This document shows positions 56,187-64,000 of a stretch of 64,000 nt of DNA, one piece after another (the first letter of the stretch is position 1; each line of letters starts with the position of its first letter). Location: contig CBDUZW010000008.1 in NCBI GenBank assembly GCA_965371805.1, positions 1 through 64,000 of the forward strand. The letters are read 5' to 3'. Source of the DNA: JAOZTV01 sp965371805. GTDB lineage: Bacteria; Acidobacteriota; Aminicenantia; UBA2199. The notes below the pieces were generated by a model, which had not been told where the DNA came from, did not search any database, and saw only the letters and a program-made list of their open reading frames with translations. A program made the position numbers and the translations under genes.

Positions 56187-59100
56187 ATGAAAAGAATTAA
56201 AATCCAGGAATTATTGCAAAAAAGGATACTTGTGTTAGATGGAGCAATGGGTACCACCTTACAAGAGTATAATTTGGAAGAAGAGGATTTTAAGGGAGAA
56301 TTACTTAGAGAACATAATACCAGTTTAAAAGGGAATAATGATATTCTCTCTCTCACACAGCCAAAAATTATTAGTGAAATTCATGAAAAATTCCTTCAGG
56401 CAGGGGCAGATATTATTGAGACTAATACTTTTAATTCGAACCTGATCTCTCAGTCTGATTATAATACAGAGCAACTTATATATGAACTGAATTATGAATC
56501 AGCAAAAATAGCACGTATATGTGCTGATAAATATACGACATTAAATCCAGAAAAACCTCGTTTTGTTGCAGGCTCTATAGGGCCTACAAATAAAACAGCA
56601 TCAATGTCTTCAGATGTGAATAACCCGGGTCATCGTGATGTCACTTTTGATGATTTTGTTAATACATATACCACACAGATAAAAGGTCTTATAGATGGTG
56701 GAGTTGATTTGCTATTAATTGAGACTGTTTTCGATACATTAAATGCCAAAGCAGCTCTATTTGCTATTGAAAATATTCAGAAGAAACAAAACACTGATAT
56801 ACCTATAATGATTTCAGGAACCTTATCTGGTATCAGTGGGCGTACATTATCCGGACAAACAGTTGAAGCTTTTTTAAATTCTTTGACTCATGTAAATTTA
56901 CTTAGTATTGGTTTTAATTGTTCTTCCGGTGCACAAGGATTGAAACCATTTATTGAAGAATTGTCAAAAATATCTCCATTTTATGTAAGTGCATATCCTA
57001 ATGCAGGCTTTCCAAACGAATTTGGTGAATATGACCAATCCGGTAATGATATGGGAGTAGTTATTGAAGACTTTTTTAAAGATGGAATAGTAAATATCGT
57101 TGGAGGCTGCTGTGGAACAACATATGAACATATTAAAGTTATTGCACAACTTGCAGATAAATTTCCCCCGAGAAAAATACCAAAAATTAAAAAATTAACT
57201 CGTTTAAGTGGTTTAGAACCATTAACAATTACTAAAGAGAGTAACTTAATAAATATTGGAGAAAGAACAAATGTGGCTGGTTCAGCAAAGTTTGCAAGAT
57301 TAATACAGGAAGAACAATTTGATAAGGCTTTATCTATTGCCAGGCAGCAGGTTGAAGGTGGAGCTCAGATAATTGATGTATGTATGGATACGGCAATGCT
57401 TGATGCTGAGAAATCTATGGTGAATTTCTTAAATCTTATTGCTTCGGAACCGGAAATAGCAAAATTGCCGATTATGATTGATTCCTCAAAGTGGTCGGTC
57501 ATTGAGCTTGCTCTCAAATGTATTCAGGGAAAGTCTATTGTAAACTCAATCAGCCTTAAAGAGGGGGAAGGTATTTTTAAAGAGAGAGCTGAATTGATAC
57601 GTCAATATGGAGCTTCAGTTGTTGTTATGCTCTTTGATGAAAAAGGACAAGCCGATACTTATGAACGGAAAATAGAGATTGCAGAACGGGCATATAATGT
57701 TTTAGTAAAAGAGGTGAAGTTTCCACCTGAAGATATTATATTTGACCCGAATGTCCTGACAATTGCAACAGGAATTGAGGAGTATGATAATTATGCTGTT
57801 AATTTTATCAATGCAACAAAATGGATTAAAGAGAATTTAGCATATGCAAAGGTTAGTGGTGGAGTAAGTAACTTATCCTTTTCTTTTAGAGGCAATAATG
57901 TAGTAAGAGAAGCAATGCACTCGGTTTTTCTATATCATGCCATTTTAGCAGGTTTGGATATGGCAATTGTAAACCCTGCAATGCTTGAGGTTTATGATGA
58001 TATTCCTGAAGAACTTCTGAAAAAAGTTGAAGATGTTGTGCTGAATACTAGTAAAAAAGCAACAGAAAATCTTGTAGAATATGCCGAAGGTGTTAAAGAT
58101 AAAAAGGCTGTTAAAAAAGAAAAAGTAAAAGAGTGGAGAAGTATGAATGTTGAAGATCGAATTATACATGCTCTAATTAAGGGAATAAGCGACAATATAG
58201 AGGATGACACTGAAGAATTAAGACAAAAGTTTGATGCTTCAATTGACATAATTGACGGGCCTCTAATGAATGCCATGAATAAAGTGGGCGAAATGTTTGG
58301 TCAGGGTAAAATGTTTTTACCTCAGGTAGTTAAGAGTGCAAGGGTTATGAAAAAAGCTGTTTCTTATCTCCAACCTTTTATTGAGGAAGAGAAAAAACAA
58401 TCAGGTGAAATTAAATCAACAGGTAAAGTATTATTGGCAACAGTTAAAGGAGATGTTCATGATATAGGGAAAAATATTGCAGGCGTAATTCTATCCTGTA
58501 ATAATTATGAAGTTATAGATTTAGGTGTAATGGTACCGACAGAAAAAATAATAGAAAAGGCAAAAGAACTAAATGTCGATATAGTAGGGTTAAGTGGTTT
58601 AATTACTCCATCCCTTGATGAAATGGTTAAAATTGCAAAAGAGATGGAGAGGGCAGGGCTCAAAGTACCTCTTCTGGTGAGTGGTGCTACAACTTCAAAA
58701 ATTCATACTGTTATTAAAATTGCTCCAAATTATTCTTATCCATCGATACATGTTAAAGATGCCTCAGAAGGAGTAAGTATAGTAGGAAAACTTCTATCTT
58801 CAAGGATGAAAGATGAATATATCAATAACCTCAATAATGAGTATAAAATCATAACAGAAAATTATAATACAAAAAGTAAATACAAAACTAGTATTGAAAT
58901 AAACAGTGCCAGGAATAATAGTTTGAAAATTAACTGGAAAGATCAGAAGATAGTTAAACCTTTATTCATAGGAAATAAAGTATTTGAAAATTATTCAATA
59001 GAAGAAATATCAAAATATATAAACTGGACTCTGTTTTTTAATGCATGGAAAATAAAAGGACGTTTCCCGGAAATTTTACACAATAAGGAAACTGGAGAAG

Positions 59101-59858
59101 AAGCGACTAAATTGTATAATGATGCTTTGAAGATGTTAAAGTTAATTGTAGAAGAGAATATTTTAAAAGCAAATGGAGTAATTGGATTATATCCTGCAAA
59201 CTCAATCAATGATGATATTATAGTCTCTTCTGAAAATGGAGAAGATATCTCAACATTTTACTTTTTAAGAAATCAGGAACAAAATAAAAAAAACATTAAT
59301 TTATGTCTATCTGATTTTATCGCAGATAAGCAAACAGGGACATTGGATTATATCGGTTTTTTTGCTGCCACAACAGGAATTGGTACAGCTGAAAAAGTAA
59401 AAGAATTTCAAAATGGAAATGATGATTATAGTGCAATTATGATAAAGATTATTTCCGATCGTCTGGTTGAAGCATTTTCTGAATTGCTGCACTATAAAGT
59501 CCGCAATGAACTCTGGGGATATGACAAAAGCAAAGATTTGTCTATCGATTTTTTATTAAAAAATAAATTTAAAGGGATAAGGCCTGCAGTTGGTTTCCCA
59601 TCATGTCCAGATCATACAGAAAAACAAAAAATATTTGATTTATTGGAAGTAAAGGAAAATGTAAAAATCAGTTTAACAGAAAATTATGCCATGTATCCTG
59701 AAGCTTCTGTTTGTGGGTATTATTTTTCTAATCCTGAAGCAAAATATTTTAATGTTGGAAAAATATCAGAAGATCAGATTGTTGATTATGCAAAAAGAAA
59801 AAATATGTTAGTTATTGAAATGAAAAAATGGTTAAATAATAATGTTAGCTGCCAATAA
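56187..59858 (+). CDS. metH: Cobalamin-dependent methionine synthase MetH
   Basis: About 1223 residues with all five modules. The homocysteine domain (about 1-325) has RILVLDGAMGTTLQ and zinc Cys in GFNCSSG and GGCCGTT. The pterin domain (about 350-620) has INIGERTNVAGSAKF. The B12 cap is followed by the B12-binding domain with axial ligand His758 in DVHDIGKN. The C-terminal activation domain contains RPAVGFPSCPDH. It methylates homocysteine using methyl-tetrahydrofolate. ATG 56187 is preferred over TTG 56157, which overlaps icd, because MKRIKIQELL aligns with known starts, though no clear ribosome site is seen. Confidence 0.95.
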   Translation: MKRIKIQELLQKRILVLDGAMGTTLQEYNLEEEDFKGELLREHNTSLKGNNDILSLTQPKIISEIHEKFLQAGADIIETNTFNSNLISQSDYNTEQLIYELNYESAKIARICADKYTTLNPEKPRFVAGSIGPTNKTASMSSDVNNPGHRDVTFDDFVNTYTTQIKGLIDGGVDLLLIETVFDTLNAKAALFAIENIQKKQNTDIPIMISGTLSGISGRTLSGQTVEAFLNSLTHVNLLSIGFNCSSGAQGLKPFIEELSKISPFYVSAYPNAGFPNEFGEYDQSGNDMGVVIEDFFKDGIVNIVGGCCGTTYEHIKVIAQLADKFPPRKIPKIKKLTRLSGLEPLTITKESNLINIGERTNVAGSAKFARLIQEEQFDKALSIARQQVEGGAQIIDVCMDTAMLDAEKSMVNFLNLIASEPEIAKLPIMIDSSKWSVIELALKCIQGKSIVNSISLKEGEGIFKERAELIRQYGASVVVMLFDEKGQADTYERKIEIAERAYNVLVKEVKFPPEDIIFDPNVLTIATGIEEYDNYAVNFINATKWIKENLAYAKVSGGVSNLSFSFRGNNVVREAMHSVFLYHAILAGLDMAIVNPAMLEVYDDIPEELLKKVEDVVLNTSKKATENLVEYAEGVKDKKAVKKEKVKEWRSMNVEDRIIHALIKGISDNIEDDTEELRQKFDASIDIIDGPLMNAMNKVGEMFGQGKMFLPQVVKSARVMKKAVSYLQPFIEEEKKQSGEIKSTGKVLLATVKGDVHDIGKNIAGVILSCNNYEVIDLGVMVPTEKIIEKAKELNVDIVGLSGLITPSLDEMVKIAKEMERAGLKVPLLVSGATTSKIHTVIKIAPNYSYPSIHVKDASEGVSIVGKLLSSRMKDEYINNLNNEYKIITENYNTKSKYKTSIEINSARNNSLKINWKDQKIVKPLFIGNKVFENYSIEEISKYINWTLFFNAWKIKGRFPEILHNKETGEEATKLYNDALKMLKLIVEENILKANGVIGLYPANSINDDIIVSSENGEDISTFYFLRNQEQNKKNINLCLSDFIADKQTGTLDYIGFFAATTGIGTAEKVKEFQNGNDDYSAIMIKIISDRLVEAFSELLHYKVRNELWGYDKSKDLSIDFLLKNKFKGIRPAVGFPSCPDHTEKQKIFDLLEVKENVKISLTENYAMYPEASVCGYYFSNPEAKYFNVGKISEDQIVDYAKRKNMLVIEMKKWLNNNVSCQ

Positions 59859-59880
59859 TTTAAGAGACTTATCTTTAGTT

Positions 59881-61035
59881 CTATGGGCAATCAATAGTGG
59901 TGTTTTTGAGGTTTTTTAGAATAATGGGGATAAACGGATCTACAAAGTTAGATACACTCTTTAATTTAACATTGCTTGTTCTATCTTCATTTACCTGTAA
60001 AGCAATGGTTATGTCATATTTGGAATAATACTTCATTATTGATTGATATCCAGGAAAAATCCCTCCATGTCCATACACAAGTCCATGTTTGGTATTCCAT
60101 ATTTCAACTCCTAAACCATACCCATGATCAGATTTTTTTCCATTTTCCGTAGAATAAGCTTGGAACAAATTTTTATAAGTTTCTGGTTTTAAAACTTTTT
60201 TTGAATAGAGCAATTTTGCCCAGAGTGCTAATTCGTAGCTATTAGTGATTAATCCTCCTCCTGTCCATTCGAATTGCGGGTTTACTACATATTGCCCATT
60301 TTTCAAAACTTCATTTGGAAATCTAAAAGGATCGTTTCCAGTATACCCGGCTATTAAACCTTGAAATTTTCTACCAACAGATGGAGAGGTATCATTTAGT
60401 TTAAATGGGATAAGCATACGTTTATCTAATTCTTTATAATATTTGTTTCCTGTAATTTTTTCAATAATCATTCCAATTAAAATATAATTGGTGTCTGCAT
60501 AGGACCAACCCTTACCTGCAGGGAATAGTGGTTTGATATCCAGAATATAATTTATTAATTCTTCAGGTTTCCAGATTTTATCCGGGTTTTTGATTATGGA
60601 TTTATTAAAATTATTAATTTCAACATGTTCAGTGATTCCACTTGTATGGTTCATTAAAGTTTTTACAGTTAAATCCTTATGGTTTGGCACTCTTTTAAAC
60701 CAGCTTTCTTTTTCAAAAAATTTAGAAAGAGGATCATCAAGGTTCAGCTTCTGTTCCTCTATCAATTGTAATAAAACAGCAGATGCATAAGTTTTTCCAA
60801 TACTTCCACTAAACATTCTATCAGAATGCATTATAATCCTATTTGTATTTCTATTCGAAACACCTGATGAAATTTTTATAACCTTGTTATCCGGAAGAAT
60901 AATTGTTAAGTTAGCTCCAGGAAATTCATTTGCTTTGCGTATTTCATCCAGTTTATTCTGGTAAACTTCAATGGTTTTTCCCATTCCAAAAACTGAAAGA
61001 ATAATAATAAATATAATCGTTATTTTATATTTCAT
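59881..61035 (-). CDS. Class C beta-lactamase-like serine hydrolase
   Basis: A 384-residue exported enzyme with a signal peptide (about 1-18). It has the serine penicillin-recognising signatures: SxxK at Ser78-Lys81 (SIGK), Y-A-D-T-N in place of YxN, and HGG in YGHGGIFPG in place of KTG. Such proteins include beta-lactamases, D-aminopeptidases and esterases; the exact role is open. The leader contains two tiny ORFs and a TetR-like palindrome. It converges on metH with 22 bp between. Confidence 0.85.
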   Translation of the reverse strand: MKYKITIIFIIILSVFGMGKTIEVYQNKLDEIRKANEFPGANLTIILPDNKVIKISSGVSNRNTNRIIMHSDRMFSGSIGKTYASAVLLQLIEEQKLNLDDPLSKFFEKESWFKRVPNHKDLTVKTLMNHTSGITEHVEINNFNKSIIKNPDKIWKPEELINYILDIKPLFPAGKGWSYADTNYILIGMIIEKITGNKYYKELDKRMLIPFKLNDTSPSVGRKFQGLIAGYTGNDPFRFPNEVLKNGQYVVNPQFEWTGGGLITNSYELALWAKLLYSKKVLKPETYKNLFQAYSTENGKKSDHGYGLGVEIWNTKHGLVYGHGGIFPGYQSIMKYYSKYDITIALQVNEDRTSNVKLKSVSNFVDPFIPIILKNLKNTTIDCP

Positions 61036-61072
61036 TTGCTCTCCTTTTTTTGTAGCGATAACTTCATTTCAT
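61032..61072 (-). promoter_or_regulatory. Two overlapping mini-ORFs before the serine hydrolase
   Basis: On the minus strand, AAAGGAGG is followed by ATG-AAA-TGA (61072-61064). This overlaps a second ATG opening an 11-codon frame (61067-61032), whose TGA overlaps the hydrolase ATG. The chain suggests translational coupling or a leader peptide. It could also be chance. Confidence 0.3.
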
Positions 61073-61089
61073 ATAAACCCTCCTTTGAC

Positions 61090-61110
61090 GAAAACGAACG
61101 GTCGGTTTTT
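61090..61110. promoter_or_regulatory. TetR/AcrR-like operator candidate
   Basis: The partly palindromic sequence around AACGAACGGTCGGTTTT is GC-rich for this region and resembles operators of TetR-family repressors. It lies in the promoter region of the serine hydrolase. No TetR gene is in the window. Confidence 0.35.
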
Positions 61111-61322
61111 ATTGTACTATGTTTTTTTTAGTTGTCAAAATTAAAATGTTTTGGAAAATATTATCAAATATATGAAAACACAGATGAAGAAAAATGGGTA
61201 CTTAGAATTACAAAGTTTAATTAAATCAAGCTACTTTGACATTTTTATAACTATTTCCTTGTTTTTTCGTATGATATTTATTAATATATAGTGTTAAAAA
61301 AAAATTATAAGGAGGATTTAAA

Positions 61323-62636
61323 ATGAAAGAAGGTTTAAGCAGGAGGGCTTTTGTAAAAAGTTCAGTATTAGGCGGTGCCGGATTAATTGCTGGTAAGGAA
61401 CTTTTTGGACAGGAAAAAGATGTAAAAAAAGCTAAAGCTCCACAAGCAGTGAAGATCAAAAGGTATTATAAATTAGGTAATACAGGATTTAAAGTTTCCG
61501 ATATTAGTCTTGGATATTCAAATAATGTACCAGTTATTCAGGCTGCTCTTGATGCAGGTGTAAATTATATTGACACTGCTGAAGGTTATGGAAACCAGCC
61601 AGCTGTTGGAAAAGCTATTAAAGGCAGAGACCGAAAATCAATTTTTATAACCTCCAAGATGGAAATAGAGAAAAAAAAAGGACTTGATAAGGAAAGTTTT
61701 ATTAAAAGATTCAGGCAATGTTTAAAAGAACTGGATACTGAATATATTGACTGTATGATGGTTCATAGTGCAGATTCTATTGAAGCTATGAATACACCTG
61801 GATTCCATGCTGCTATGGATCAGATGAAGAAAGAGGGAAAATTAAGGTTTGTAGGGATTTCAAATCATGGGACTATGAATCCAAGTGTATCTAAGGAATC
61901 TATGGAAACTATTCTCACAGCTGCTGCAAAGGATGGACGGTTTAGAGTTTTTCTTCTGACTTATAATTTTGTTCAAAATAATCATGGCAAAAAAGTATTG
62001 GACATTTGCAAGAAAATGGGTGTTGGAACCACTATTATGAAGGTTAATCCTGTTAAAATGTATACTGGAATAAAAAAGCGCATAGATGGTGCTAAAAAAA
62101 AGGGAAAAACACCAAATAAACTTTATGTTGACAGCCTGGAAAGGTTTAAAAAAGTAGCAGAAAGTGGAGAATGGTTTGCAAAAAAATATAAACTCGAGAA
62201 TGAAGCAGAGATCAGAGATGCTGCGATCCGTTTTGTATTAAGTAATCCGGAAGCGCATTCTGTCGCCTGCTCAATGAGAAGTTTTGATCACATTGAACAG
62301 TTTGTTAAGTTATCAGGTTCTGATTTGTCTGCATATGACAAAAAGAAACTAGCTGCATATAAAGAAGGATGCAGTCAACAATATTGCAGGCATGCCTGTG
62401 GTGAATGTCATGACTCATGTCCAGAAAATGTACCGGTTAATACTATTATGAGATATAATCATTATTATTCTGCTCAGGGTAAGGAAAAATATGCTTTAAA
62501 AAAATATATGCTATTAGATAGTCCTAAAGCAGATCTTTGCAGCAATTGTGAAGGATATTGTGAAAAGGCCTGTTCATATGGAGTTCCTATACAGGGAATG
62601 CTGAATATGGCACATAGCCATTTAACTCTGGCATAA
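61323..62636 (+). CDS. Tat-exported aldo/keto reductase with C-terminal Fe-S domain
   Basis: A 437-residue protein. The N-terminus has a twin-arginine signal (SRRAFVKSS). The aldo/keto reductase barrel (about 45-340) carries the tetrad: Asp and Tyr in YIDTAEGYG, Lys in TSKM and His in VHSAD. The C-terminal region has Cys-rich motifs (CSQQYCRHACGECHDSC and CSNCEGYCEKAC) suited to two 4Fe-4S clusters. Tat export fits cofactor insertion in the cytoplasm before transport. The donor and substrate are unknown. GGAGG precedes the ATG, and a strong terminator follows. Confidence 0.88.
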   Translation: MKEGLSRRAFVKSSVLGGAGLIAGKELFGQEKDVKKAKAPQAVKIKRYYKLGNTGFKVSDISLGYSNNVPVIQAALDAGVNYIDTAEGYGNQPAVGKAIKGRDRKSIFITSKMEIEKKKGLDKESFIKRFRQCLKELDTEYIDCMMVHSADSIEAMNTPGFHAAMDQMKKEGKLRFVGISNHGTMNPSVSKESMETILTAAAKDGRFRVFLLTYNFVQNNHGKKVLDICKKMGVGTTIMKVNPVKMYTGIKKRIDGAKKKGKTPNKLYVDSLERFKKVAESGEWFAKKYKLENEAEIRDAAIRFVLSNPEAHSVACSMRSFDHIEQFVKLSGSDLSAYDKKKLAAYKEGCSQQYCRHACGECHDSCPENVPVNTIMRYNHYYSAQGKEKYALKKYMLLDSPKADLCSNCEGYCEKACSYGVPIQGMLNMAHSHLTLA

Positions 62637-62656
62637 ATAATATCAAATTGAAATTT

Positions 62657-62689
62657 AAAAGGAGAGATATTTTTATCTCTCCTTTTTAT
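62657..62689 (+). terminator. Rho-independent terminator of the aldo/keto reductase gene
   Basis: AAAAGGAGAGATA pairs perfectly over 13 bp with TATCTCTCCTTTT around a four-base loop, followed by more T residues. It lies 21 bp past the stop. Confidence 0.85.
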
Positions 62690-62813
62690 TTGATAATAAA
62701 TCAAATATCAAATTAATCAACTTTCTTCTAGGACAAAATCTTATTTTTCAGAATAAGTATTTTACCTATATAAATTAAAGTTTATGTACAAAAAATAAGT
62801 AAAGGAGTGATAG

Positions 62814-63785
62814 ATGAGAAATCATAAATTTAAAATATTAATAATATTAATACTGGTAAGTTTCCTAAATGGGTATTCTAAAAAACAATTTATTTTTCCT
62901 GTATTAAAAGGTCATTATTTTGGACAAAAACCTCCCGGGTTAACACCAGAGATATTTGCTCCTGGAATTATTTCAACGATTCATAAGGAGCACAGCTCAC
63001 TGGCTTTTTCCCCAGATGGAAAGGAGATTTATTGGAGCATATGGCCTAAATCAATTGGGAAAAAAAGAAAACCACAGCAAATAATGTATACAAAAGTTGA
63101 GAAGGGCTACTGGAAAAAGCCTGAAATTGCATCATTTTCAGGTCAGTATATGGATGGTGGTCCCTGTTTTTCACCGAATGGGAAAATACTCTATTTCTAT
63201 TCAAAAAGACCTTTGAAAAAAGGAGATAAACCACAAAAATACCTGGATATCTGGATGGTAAAAAGAACAAAATCAGGATGGTTAGAACCACAACCGATGC
63301 CATCACCCATAAATTCAGAATTTAATGATGCCAGTCCTTTTATAGATAAGAGCGGTAATTTTTATCTGTCCAGAAAAACAAAAGAATCTATTTATAATGA
63401 TATCTTTTTTCATCGGATTAAAAATGGCAAATATTTAAAAGGTCAGAAACTGAGTATAAATATGGCCTCTGCAAGGGAATCCAGTTTTGCTGTTTCAAAA
63501 GATGACAGTTATATCTTATTTACATCTGATGACAGGGAGTTCAAAGACGGAAAACGTATAAGAGGAGATCGAAACATGATGGTTTCTTTTAAAAATAAGG
63601 ATGGGAAATGGGGGAAAGCAATTAATGCCGGGAAGGTTTTTAATGAAAAAAAAGCAAGGTTTCCTAGTTTTTCGTTTGATGGGAAATATGTTTTTTTTAC
63701 AAGATATGATAAGAATGGGAATGAAGATTTTTACTGGGTAGATACGAAAATTATCGAAAAGTTAAGACCTAAAAGTCTAAAATAA
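62814..63785 (+). CDS. Exported TolB/PD40-like beta-propeller protein
   Basis: A 323-residue protein with a signal peptide (about 1-22) and PD40-type repeats (AFSPDGKEIYW, CFSPNGKILYF, SFDGKYVFFTRY). Together these make about a six-bladed propeller. The opening segment KGHYFGQKPPGLTPEIFAPGI is characteristic of a group of such proteins from FCB and Aminicenantes-like bacteria. The role is unknown, probably ligand or protein binding outside the cytoplasm. A GGAG-type ribosome site precedes the ATG. Confidence 0.8.
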   Translation: MRNHKFKILIILILVSFLNGYSKKQFIFPVLKGHYFGQKPPGLTPEIFAPGIISTIHKEHSSLAFSPDGKEIYWSIWPKSIGKKRKPQQIMYTKVEKGYWKKPEIASFSGQYMDGGPCFSPNGKILYFYSKRPLKKGDKPQKYLDIWMVKRTKSGWLEPQPMPSPINSEFNDASPFIDKSGNFYLSRKTKESIYNDIFFHRIKNGKYLKGQKLSINMASARESSFAVSKDDSYILFTSDDREFKDGKRIRGDRNMMVSFKNKDGKWGKAINAGKVFNEKKARFPSFSFDGKYVFFTRYDKNGNEDFYWVDTKIIEKLRPKSLK

Positions 63786-63810
63786 AAAATGAAATATAAA
63801 GGAAGTAAAA

Positions 63811-63852
63811 ATGATTAAATTTAAAAAAGTAACAGAAAATTCTTTAGAATAA
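63811..63852 (+). pseudogene. 13-codon gene remnant
   Basis: MIKFKKVTENSLE followed by a stop, with a GGAAG ribosome site before the ATG. It looks like the first residues of a GNAT-type acetyltransferase, cut short. It could be a truncation scar or a genuine tiny ORF. Confidence 0.3.
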
Positions 63853-63862
63853 CAAATTAGTT

Positions 63863-64000
63863 CTAATTTAATATCTCTTTTAATCTTTGTTGATATTTAT
63901 TAAATGATGAGAGATCATTATGATGGCCACCTTCTATTGTAATCAATTCATCATTTTTTTTAAAAAGTTTTTTTAGTTTTAAACTAGAACCATAATATAT
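63863..64000 (-). CDS. Alpha/beta hydrolase, C-terminal part (runs off the window)
   Basis: The last 45 codons of a minus-strand gene whose 5' part lies beyond 64000. The frame contains EGGHHNDLSSF, the catalytic-His region of alpha/beta hydrolases of the BEM46/lysophospholipase-like group, and ends in a Lys/Leu-rich helix. The nucleophile and acid are outside the window, so the exact family is not certain. Confidence 0.65.
   Translation of the reverse strand: MYYGSSLKLKKLFKKNDELITIEGGHHNDLSSFNKYQQRLKEILN

Noticed and set aside
56120..56187. Cobalamin or SAM riboswitch before metH
   Set aside because: icd ends about 17 bases before the start, leaving no room for a structured leader.

Overview
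The window is AT-rich, gene-dense bacterial DNA from a Gram-negative organism. It encodes an outer-membrane porin, a second outer-membrane barrel protein, a lipoprotein, Sec and Tat signal peptides and an FtsEX division pair. I cannot fix the phylum. Tricorn-like and PD40 propeller proteins, monomeric isocitrate dehydrogenase, a split transketolase and a selenium-type molybdenum hydroxylase cluster would fit an anaerobic member of groups such as FCB, Spirochaetota or Aminicenantota-like lineages, but this is inference. Several genes start with TTG, and Shine-Dalgarno sequences (AGGAGG type) are strong. No rRNA, CRISPR array, transposase or integrase was seen.

Layout. 0.15-2.2 kb: secreted metallophosphoesterase. 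2.3-10.0 kb: a tight six-gene operon for a molybdenum hydroxylase: MocA-like cytidylyltransferase, XdhC, FeS/FAD subunit, Mo subunit, a PLP-dependent lyase and a YgeY-type hydrolase. 10.1-16.7 kb, minus strand: DUF2225 protein, methyltransferase, FtsX, FtsE, two-subunit transketolase, zinc-ribbon coiled-coil protein and a CAT-anticodon tRNA. 16.7-17.7 kb: a TrkA-type potassium channel. 17.7-24.8 kb: an accessory region with a small unknown ORF, a LCMT-like methyltransferase, a ferredoxin-nitroreductase, a double SnoaL-like protein, a second methyltransferase, a membrane-anchored AraC regulator and a Tyr/Arg-rich secreted protein. This region is punctuated by two extra copies of the potassium-channel gene's 3' end.

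24.8-33.4 kb: a complete phosphate-starvation block: OprP-like porin, PhoR, PhoB, then divergently PstS-PstC-PstA-PstB-PhoU. Three promoters here (porin, phoB, pstS) carry TTAACA-like repeats at exact 11-bp spacing, each set 9 bp upstream of a -10-like hexamer. This makes the block a self-contained Pho regulon. 33.5-43.1 kb: a lipoprotein/pseudopilin fusion, a LiaF-like membrane protein with a LytS/LytTR two-component pair, a YtcJ-like amidohydrolase and a hybrid sensor kinase.

43.1-49.3 kb, minus strand: a frameshifted M14 carboxypeptidase, an outer-membrane barrel protein, HtpG, thioredoxin and a TlpA-like thiol protein. 49.7-59.9 kb: a GNAT acetyltransferase, a tricorn-like protease, monomeric isocitrate dehydrogenase and cobalamin-dependent methionine synthase. 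59.9-64 kb: a class C beta-lactamase-like serine hydrolase, a Tat-exported Fe-S aldo/keto reductase, a PD40 propeller protein, a 13-codon gene remnant and the 3' end of an alpha/beta hydrolase that runs off the window.

The strongest candidates for something undescribed are the accessory island bracketed by diverged copies of the channel gene's 3' end, which looks like serial insertion at one site, and the consistent Pho-box architecture. No wholly new defence or mobile system could be demonstrated.
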